From NCBI GenBank assembly GCA_028753945.1, contig JAPNXP010000018.1, positions 1,761,001 through 1,825,000 of the forward strand: 64,000 nt of DNA, written 5' to 3'. Both the position numbers and the translations under genes were made by a program. Position 1 is the stretch's first letter; each line of letters opens with the position of its first letter. The stretch comes from Hexactinellida sp. DTS-2022. Taxonomy: Eukaryota > Porifera > Hexactinellida. Positions 57,130 to 64,000 of this stretch are shown here, piece after piece. The notes under the pieces are model-generated. The model made no database searches and had not been told where the DNA came from. It saw only the letters and a program-made list of their open reading frames with translations.

Positions 57130-57875
57130 ATGTCACGCCGTAAAAGGTTCAATGTTCAATTCTATCTAAACGAAATTAACTCAATCTTCAGAAGAAAATT
57201 GAACTAATTAAGAACTCTCAGCGTCAATTGGCAGAAAATATAAAATTGGTAAAACCCAGGTAGCATCTATCTTAAAGCGCAAAGCTTAATACTTGGCTGC
57301 TTTTGAGGAAAATAGGCAAGGGGACAGATTCAGAGACGGAACCTGTCGGGTCTGACCGGCACCGGTCGACCGGTCGGGTCGGGTCGGGTCGGGTACCGGT
57401 CGGAATCTTGACCGGCCGGTCGAGATCTCTATATGATCTATTCGATATCATAATATCATAATTTGTTTTCTATTATTTATAAATTATTGCTAGCTATGAT
57501 TGACCGGTCGACCGGCCGGTCGGGTCGGGTCAAATTTGCATTGCACCGGTCGGGTCGGGTCATGAAAATCCCGACCGGTTCCATCTCTGGGACAGAAAGA
57601 GGCATTGCTATTCAAACGAATGTAATATTATAGACACTGCTATGTGGGATTGGTTTCAATGTGCTCGTTCAATGAATATACCGATCTCTGGACCAATGAT
57701 TCAAGAAAAAGCATTAGAATTTGCAACATCTCTAGTTATAAATGAATTTAAAAGAGCAATCTATGACAGAGGAATATAATGATTTATCTTGTAGACAAGA
57801 TAAATCAAAAGGCTATTCAAGTATTCACAGAAAATTGTAAACTATCTAAGTTGGATTCCTTTATGAAATAATTAA
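57130..57875 (+). pseudogene. Tigger/pogo transposase relic with CENP-B-type DNA-binding domain, split by a MITE
   Basis: Starts MSRRKRFNVQF at 57130. After a frame change it reads IELIKNSQRQLAE, KIGKTQVASILKRKA (stop), YLAAFEENRQGD, then is interrupted at 57331-57589 and resumes RKRHCYSNEC, MWDWFQCARSMNIPISGPMI, EKALEFATSL. The catalytic DDE core is deleted; a C-terminal scrap (KINQKAIQVFTENC) is at 57795-57870. The order matches the two helix-turn-helix halves of CENP-B/Tigger proteins. Confidence 0.8.
57331..57589. mobile_element. hAT-type MITE with CCGACCGG arrays, inside the Tigger relic
   Basis: Ends CAGAGACGGAACC and, reversed, CAGAGATGGAACCGGTCGGG. Flanks are GACAGATT and (G)GACAGAAA, an imperfect 8-bp duplication. 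The orientation is opposite to 48964-49210 and 33404-33712. Removing it restores the reading RQGD-RKRH across the site. Confidence 0.8.
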
Positions 57876-58186
57876 ATTAAAATATTATCAAATATTTAAT
57901 AATATAATTTATAGGTTATAAATTTTAGAGAATGCTTATATAGAGCTGAGCTTTGTAGAGTTCAGATTTTTTCCCATACTAAAAGCCCAGGCTTACTTTC
58001 TAAAGGTCAATTTCAAAGTTTAGGAAAAAAACTGACCTTTCTCAGTGCCTGAATACACATACTGAAAAACTGAACTCTACTAGAGCTGAGCTCTATCTAA
58101 GTAATTTCTAAATTTTAATAAGTTTCAGAAATACGGCCACCCCAAAATTACGGCCATATTTTTTGGTCCCATGGGTGGTCGTAATC
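57876..58186. other. AT-rich DNA with an inverted pair
   Basis: AGAGCTGAGCTTTGTAGAGTTCAG (57941-57965) and CTGAACTCTACTAGAGCTGAGCTC (58071-58094) are inverted; a fold-back of ~155 bp. No gene. Confidence 0.45.
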
Positions 58187-58310
58187 AGTGGCGTATCTAG
58201 GGGGGGGCAACCGCCCCCCCCCCCACTTTTTTAGGTAATGTACTTAGCTCATTTTACTAATCCTTCCGACCGACCCACCCTGAGCCCCCCAGGATTTTGT
58301 CTTGCCCCCC
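58187..58310. repeat. G/C-tract fold-back transposon end pair
   Basis: CAGTGGCGTATCTAGGGGGG at 58187 is followed by C-runs and, at 58270-58310, by CCCCCC segments that pair with it. Related ends at 34365 and 39684. Confidence 0.5.
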
Positions 58311-58544
58311 CCTATTCAAAATAAATAAATAAGATTGGAAACACATTTGGAGTAGTCGAAACGCGTTTCGACTGGAAACGCGTTTGGACTGCGACATATA
58401 CAACAACAATAACGATTTATAGTATAAAGGAAAATTATTCGAATCGGCAGACAAAAATCTGAGCACTTTGTGACAATATTTTATCCGTGTACATTAATAG
58501 AATGTTCGGATAATTGATTGACAGAGTTGGATAAATATTCATAT
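58311..58544. other. AT-rich intergenic DNA
   Basis: A GTCGAAACGCGTTTCGAC palindrome with a second TGGAAACGCGTTTGG copy is at 58356-58390. Similar to AGTCGAAACGCGTTTCAACT at 51611-51632. No gene. Confidence 0.45.
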
Positions 58545-58660
58545 TATAAATTTGTAACTGCGAAATTCGAAATCAGCATACTTGTTAACATTTTGAAGTT
58601 AGTCTCTATCTCAATTAGAATGCGGTTTCTATTCCCCCCATTACTTTAATGCAATCCGGA
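58545..58660. repeat. Dispersed repeat, inverse copy of 36675-36800
   Basis: TCGAAATCAGCATACTTGTT, then GTTTCTATTCCCCCCATTAC, then TTTAATGCAATCCGGA correspond to the complement of 36681-36800. It ends in a (CA)n run at 58661-58685. Confidence 0.65.
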
Positions 58661-59048
58661 CACACACACACACACACACACACACTTTGACAATTAATTT
58701 GTTCTTAGACAATTAATTTGTTCTTTGACAATTAATTTGTTCTTTGGCACACGTCAACATTTTGAGGTTTTCACTCAAAATTTCTCACACCTCGACAAGT
58801 TATGACGTCATTGCCATATTTCGAGAACATGAAAAGTCACTTAATCGCACAAAATTCCCGCACTCTAAGAGATAAAAATCTGAAAATTTAATAGAACATG
58901 CACATTAATGATGCGGACACTTTGGTCACACCAGATCACCAATATGCTTACTCATTATCCCATGATGACGTAATCACTAAAATTTCACATTTTTAAATTT
59001 GACTATTTAGGCCTATTTACGCTTTATAATCAATATTATGAGGATATA
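58661..59048. other. (CA)n run and three GACAATTAATTTGTTCTT repeats
   Basis: Tandem TTTGACAATTAATTTGTTCT units at 58686-58745 follow the CA run; the remainder has ACGTCA words (58805, 58965) but no gene. Confidence 0.5.
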
Positions 59049-59085
59049 AACCACACACCAACCGCGAAGCGGTTGGTGTGTGGTT
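59049..59085. repeat. Perfect 17-bp-stem hairpin with GAA loop
   Basis: AACCACACACCAACCGC, loop GAA, then the exact complement GCGGTTGGTGTGTGGTT. The apex CGC-GAA-GCG is the complement of the CGC-TTC-GCG apex found in the 13275 and 61547 repeats. Confidence 0.85.
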
Positions 59086-59780
59086 GTGTTCTGCCGCGCT
59101 AGTAGTTATAAAACTATAGTAGGACCCTACTATAACGTTTTGAGTGTGCTTCTATAGAACATATTATATAACCTACTATCTGCTAGATAATGACTGTTAT
59201 TGATTGGTTGCAAGTGAATATATGTTTCATACAAGTGCAATGAAAACACTTGGAAGTTGGAACATTTACAAGTTGATGATGTCAATTATAGTATTCAAAA
59301 TAGTAACGTAAGCACTACACGTATCCTAATTTCTATTTGTAATAATTAATCTCTAATTAAGTTAATTTACACATTTGAAGTCTTCACGATTCAAACATTA
59401 ATACATTCTATTACACTAAGATGAAATGTAATTTGAATATTGAAATTCCAGTTAAATTAAACATTCGGGAAGTGCAATCAGAAGAAGCACACTCCCGTCT
59501 GTGAGGGGTTTTTTACTAGAAGAAGCACACTAAAAATTTCCTGTTTAGCTCTAAATTAATGAGGCGGGATACTAGACTGTCTTTAATCAGATTATTTACT
59601 GTCTGTGTTTTGGAAGGTTTGACTACACGATATAGAGCAGGGGTTCCCAACCTTTTCCCTATTATTACCCCGTTATCCAACACTGATAACCTTATTACCC
59701 CGAATTGAGGCGGCAATGTTTAATATTTGTAAATATTTAATCTAAATATGTTGATCTAATTAGAATAATTAAATTGATGG

Positions 59781-61538
59781 TCAATGAGAAATTTGTTCTT
59801 GTTTTTTCGCAACTAACTCTGTCAAAAGAGGAGCTGTTTTGCTTAACGCACATCGTAGATCTCCTTCGCATTCTAATTTGTTGCGTTGCCTCGTTTTTAT
59901 GGTAAGCAGAGACGAAAACCCGGCCTCACATAGATAAGTTGACGAAAATGGGATTAGGATCAGAAGAGCAATTTTGCTGATCTTGGGAATAATGGTAACA
60001 TCTTTACCCAGTAGTTTTGGAGACTGAGTGAATTATATTCAATTTTCACTGATGAGTCGTTCGTGAGTTCCAAAAACTCTTCTTGGATATCCTCCGTAAG
60101 TTCATCCACTTTACACTTGTAGGGATCTCTTGTTAATAACAGTTCAATTCCTTCAGTGTTGATCCCGGGAAAATATCGTTCGAATTCGCCTTGTAAGTCA
60201 CTAAGATGATTTCTGATATCCTCTTTCAACTCTTCGCTGATCATTTCCTCTCCTAAAATTTCACTCAATTTGTGGAATGCTGAGAAATTACCTGAGTCCA
60301 ACTTCCTTTTCCAAAGAAGAACTTTTTCAATGAATGTCCTGATGTGATCACTGTGTGTAATTATATTGGACTCCGAGCCCTGCAACTTTGTGTTCAAATT
60401 ATTTAATAATTCAAATGCGTCCACTAAATAAGCAAGTTGGGTACCGAAATCAGGGGTTTTCATGGCTATTAAGAGATCATTCTTTCCCTGTGCATCAAGG
60501 AATGTTTCAAGCTCATATCGCAACTCAAGCAACCTTTCTAGCATATTACCTTTAGACAACCACCGTACTTGAGTGTAGAATAGTAGATCGTGGTGTGTTG
60601 AATCGAAATGCGTACACAACTGTCGAAACAATCTGGTGTTGAGCGCACTACCCTTCACATAATTTACTACTTTAATTACTACGGTTAAGGTTGCTCTCAG
60701 CCTTGCAGGTAGCGTCTTTGAGGCAAGAGCCTCTCGATGGATCATACAATGTGTTCCAACAACCTCCGGATTTCTCTGCTTTACTTGAGTAATAAATCCA
60801 GATCGAGTACCAAGCATGGCAGGTGCTCCGTCGGTACATACACCAAGAAGCTTGTTCCAAGGTATATTTGCTTCTTCAAAGAAACTGGATATATAGGCCA
60901 TAACGTCGTTTGCCTCCAATGCACGACAAAAAAAACTCTTCCTCGACAGAATTCCTATTAACATATCTTGCAAACACCATTAGTTGTGAACATTGAGCGA
61001 CATCAGTCGATTCATCGATTTGGATTGAGAAAAAAGGGGAAGCATGAATCTTTTCTATCACTTGTTCCTTGATGTCGATTGCAATTTCCTGTATCCGACG
61101 TTGTACGGTGTTATTTGAAAGCGAGATTTCCTTTATTTTGTTGAAGCTCTCTTGATTCAAAACGAGACGGGCAGTTTCCAGAAGGCAAGGTTTTATGAGT
61201 TCTTCACCAATAGTATGGGGTTTCTTGTTCTTAGCAATTTGCAATGAAATGTAGTAAGATGCCTCCACAAACTTATTCGACTCCTGCTGGAAAGTCCCAC
61301 TTGCATCAAGTTTCGCTCTTTTGAGTCCCTCGGCCTTTAACTTAAAGTAGTCAACTCCCTTGTCAACGAGATCAGGGTACACTTTAAGGAAATGCTCTCT
61401 CAATTTTGAGGGCTTCATAGACTAATTAGTCAGTGGTTTAAAACAAATAACACACTGTGGAATTTGAATGCCTTTTTTCATTATAAACGAAAAACCAAAA
61501 TTCAGGAAACTTTCATTATACGGCCTCTTTCTTGACAT
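59781..61538 (-). pseudogene. hAT transposase, ZBED5/SCAND3-like, with one stop and two frameshifts
   Basis: From ATG 61536-61538 (MSRKRPYNESFL) a BED-type finger follows: QCVICFKPLTN-stop-SMKPSKLREHF, where TAG takes the place of the usual Glu of NES. The catalytic region has FFSIQIDESTDVAQCS, LGVCTDGAPAMLGTRSGF and THCMIHREALASK. The C-terminal hAT dimerisation part reads SLQNYWVKMLPLFPRSAK, then in another frame IALLILIPFSSTYLCEAGFS, with LLTIKTRQRNKL after it, and ends at 59781-59783. Frameshift one is in a run of eight T (60930-60937). Frameshift two is near 59975. Otherwise about 585 codons are intact. Confidence 0.9.
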
Positions 61539-61546
61539 TTTAAGGA

Positions 61547-61820
61547 TACGAGCCCTTCGGTCTCGGTCGCTTCGCGACGGATCACTCTCTCACAAAAGTC
61601 GCTTCGCGACTTTTGTTCGTTCGTGTTAGGCACTACGCGATACAATTAACGGCCGCTTCGCGGCCTTTCCCTTCCCAAAAAGCTATAATATTACTAATGA
61701 GTTCACCTGTGGCTAGTGAATTACACACTGTGACTTAATAACGCGTGCCTAAAATTCATTTTGGGTTGTGATTACTGTAATTTGTTTGGGGAATTATGTT
61801 GAGTAAGTTATTCTCATTGC
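61547..61820 (+). repeat. Dispersed repeat with CGCTTCGCG hairpins, copy 3
   Basis: Starts ACGAGCCCTTCGGTCTCGG. It contains three hairpins, GTCGC-TTC-GCGAC, CAAAAGTCGC-TTC-GCGACTTTTG and GGCCGC-TTC-GCGGCC, one more than 13275. The tail matches that copy to GTAATTTGTTTGGGG. It lies directly upstream of the hAT transposase start. Confidence 0.78.
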
Positions 61821-62568
61821 TCAATAGTTATTAATTATTAGTTAATTAATAGCTCAATAGTTCTTAAGGGTAGCTCGTTCAGCTATATTAAAGGTTAGCT
61901 TGTTAGCTCAATTAAATTGAGACATGTGGTTGGTAAATTATACGCAATTAATTATTTCAGTAAATTGTATTGCAAAGTAATTTACTAACTCTGGGTGTAA
62001 TCTCTCCATAATAATGGTTTAAAGAGGAGTTGCAAAATATTTGATTTAATAGTAATAAACATTTATAGATCTCACCATAAACAATTCATTTTGCAGGAGC
62101 TGGGTTAGTGAATTATTTAATTTAATTGATAGCAATAATTAACATAATAAATCTCATCGTTAGAACCAAAATCATAGATTACTTGACTTAATTCATTTCT
62201 AGTAGAAATCCTAGGTTCCATTGATAGACTTATTATAGAAGCCAATATAGGTGTAATAAATAAACAATGCATTAGGGACTCTAATATTATACTTATGTCA
62301 TTGACGTAAGCTAAATACATCACGAATAGAAATAAACTGATGGAAGCCAAACTGGATTAATCAAGTATGCAATTTCGGAAATATTGTAGGTGAAGATTAA
62401 ATCATAAACCTCAATATATGCAATGATGCAGCAATTGGAGGTTACATTTTTGTTATTGCCTGGCTCAGATTAAATGCGAAAATTATAAAAAATTCTAGAG
62501 ACATGCAATACATTCTGTTTTATAATGTGACAAATTATTTATCGATTGAACCAAAAGTGTAAGAGCTG

Positions 62569-62878
62569 AATCCAAATTAGTTCCCACGTGACGTCACATT
62601 CCCATAAATCGGAACACGTGTGTCTCATTGTATGTAGTGTTATCATCTAAAATTGTGGGCGAATCGAATAAAAACTGAAAGAGTTATTCCCAAATATGTG
62701 CCTTTATGACGTCATAATCCCGTTATTTCGCTTAGAAAACCAATAGATCGTTGTCGCAGTACAAAATTACCCCTGTATGCCAATTTTCAGCTTTCTAGGA
62801 CTCGTAGGCTTTCCTATTAATTCTGGACAAACACACAAACACACACACACACAACAATTGCGCTTTTAATATAGAGAT
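62569..62878 (+). repeat. Dispersed repeat D, uninterrupted copy
   Basis: Contains TAGTTCCCACGTGACGTCAC, then GTGTCTCATTGTATG, then the body shared with 51352-51610 to the CA run and ACAACAATTG. The stretch GTCTCATTG equals the MULE duplication (GTCTCGTTG) with one change, so this copy shows the unoccupied site. Confidence 0.75.
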
Positions 62879-63209
62879 GATTTTAGTAAATGATTTGCAA
62901 GTTGAGTTTTTAAGATATTTCAATATTATTCTTACTTATAGTAATCGATGAAACATTGTAGTTGATATAAGTTAACAACACAGTCACTCTAGTAGACTTT
63001 TTAAAGAATCCAATATATTATTAATTAATTAATGAACACAAGAATACCTTCAAAGTCCTTTGGACAATAGTAGTTTAGAATTCACAATTATATATTGTCG
63101 AACTAATAATAACATATTTCGTTTCAATGAAGCATCCCCCATTACCCCTTGAAAATCTGTATATTACCCCATTTGGGGTAATGACCCCGGGGTTGGGAAC
63201 CCCTGATAT

Positions 63210-63377
63210 CAGGGCCGGCGGAAGAGGGGCGGTTGGGGCGGCCTGGGCCGCCCCACTTTTTCTGTGTTTTTTTTGGTATTCTGAAATATCCGTGGAGTAT
63301 TTTTTGACTCTACAATCCTCACAATTATAATCATAATACAAGGCCGCCCCACCTCTCACGAGCTTCCGCCGGCCCTG
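63210..63377. mobile_element. hAT-type MITE, 168 bp, nested in another element's target duplication
   Basis: Ends CAGGGCCGGCGGAAG and its exact complement; next inward GGGGCGG and GGCCGCCCC pairs. Exact duplication CCTGATAT at 63202-63209 and 63378-63385. The target consists of the last bases of the large hAT element plus half of its own duplication. Confidence 0.92.
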
Positions 63378-63727
63378 CCTGATATAGAGCTATTTATCAA
63401 ATAAATCAAACTATATTTGGATTCTTATGGAATTACCAGGATATAAGTGAAGTTATTATTATCAATCAATGCAATGACTTCGAAACGCGTTATGTGACTG
63501 ACATATCAGGCAAAGAACTTCAACTTGAAGTTTTACAGTTCAAAACAATTCATTATGCCAACATAAGCGATCATTCAGTGGATCCACTAACACTTCTTAC
63601 AATACGTAAAACTAAATTATGTGGGAATCTTCCCAAATTTGTGCATTTCAATAAGGATATTTTTATTATTAGACTTTTTAGTAATTTTGGTAATGGAAAA
63701 TCTGTTAGACATTTCACAAATTTTTAG

Positions 63728-64000
63728 AGGTACGTATAACGATTTTTGGTAGACTTTTAACAAAATATGTTAGACCGATAATTAGGACTCTTATTATAAT
63801 GGCTTGTATAATCTTCAGAAACTTCTTTAGAACTGATTTAACTTTTTCTTGTACCTAGAATATCTCAGGCGATTATATTTTTATGTGAATTAATAAATAG
63901 AAAAATATATTAGTACTAATAATAGTCATCTTTAAGATCTTGAGGATTAGAATTTTGAACTAAATTCTATAGTAGAAATAACCATACTAGGGTAAAACTA
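63728..64000. other. AT-rich end of window
   Basis: No gene or repeat recognised. Confidence 0.5.

Larger units (their letters stand above)
59638..63205. mobile_element. hAT element, 3.57 kb, with ATATAGAG target duplication
   Basis: Ends CAGGGGTTCCCAACC (15 bp identical in inverted orientation), with subterminal ATTACCCC words at both ends. Duplication ATATAGAG at 59630-59637 and, counting out the MITE nested in it, at 63206-63209 plus 63386-63389 (63382-63389 read directly). It holds a minus-strand transposase gene and two older dispersed repeats (61547-61820 and 62569-62878). Confidence 0.92.
59559..63727 (+). other. Open frame split by nested transposons (59559-59637 joined to 63390-63727)
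   Basis: If the hAT element, the nested MITE and one copy of the target duplication are removed, ATG 59559 continues in one frame (MRRDTRLSLIRLF, then TTRYRAIYQINQTIFGFL, later DISGKELQLEVLQ) to a stop at 63725-63727. This gives 138 residues. The composition is unusually free of stops for such AT-rich DNA. I do not recognise the product. It may be a real exon destroyed by the insertion, part of an older element, or chance. Confidence 0.35.

Noticed and set aside
51541-62860. CRISPR-like array from short repeated words (CA runs, AAACAAAC)
   Set aside because: Simple microsatellites in a eukaryotic genome; no spaced identical repeats with unique spacers.
1-64000. tRNA or rRNA genes
   Set aside because: I looked for A- and B-box-like pairs and for conserved rRNA words on both strands and found none that form a cloverleaf or match.

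Overview
The window is nuclear DNA from a multicellular animal, almost certainly a marine invertebrate. Its genes have short phase-consistent introns with GT-AG borders, it carries animal-only genes (VIRMA, a CatSper gamma subunit, VAT1), and it is AT-rich with GC-richer exons and dense eukaryotic transposons. A sponge or another early-branching animal would fit, but that is an inference from content, not from a marker.

The host genes are nearly all on the + strand. In order they are: the 3' exons of VIRMA (1-4786), with a two-Ig secreted-protein gene nested antisense in one intron; a broken very-large-inducible-GTPase gene (4956-9834); a 22-exon CatSper-gamma-like gene (14208-20216); COA5 (20912-21154); a branched-chain aminotransferase (24251-25678); COPS3 (29085-30850); a VAT1-like reductase (31780-32961); a small unrecognised minus-strand ORF and KTI12 (34.6-35.9 kb); an SLC35F-type transporter (37696-38976); QTRT1 (39950-41110); and an ARH3-like ADP-ribosylglycohydrolase (46213-47765). 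These are housekeeping, sperm and innate-immunity genes with no evident operon or shared pathway.

The rest is a transposon museum. It includes two opposed pieces of a DIRS-type retroelement (11.84-13.11 kb); a TTAA-flanked Kolobok/Mutator-like transposon whose transposase gene carries an internal 1.34-kb inversion (42.4-46.0 kb); a complete Mutator-like element with 9-bp target duplications (49358-51342); a four-unit 1.2-kb satellite with an A-B-A-B higher-order order (51.8-56.6 kb) followed by a 63-bp array; a Tigger/pogo relic split by a hAT MITE (57.1-57.9 kb); and a 3.57-kb hAT element with a hAT MITE nested in its target duplication (59.6-63.4 kb). Many small non-autonomous elements also occur: TA-flanked CAGT-type, and hAT-type with 8-bp duplications and their own palindromic subterminal words.

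The 48.4-64.0 kb interval holds no recognised host gene. The most unusual signals are the clean inversion inside the Kolobok-like gene, the higher-order satellite with a conserved hairpin and open frame, the nested insertions whose empty sites can be read exactly, a 55-bp-stem palindrome at 27974-28102, and a set of hairpins sharing a CGCTTCGCG apex.
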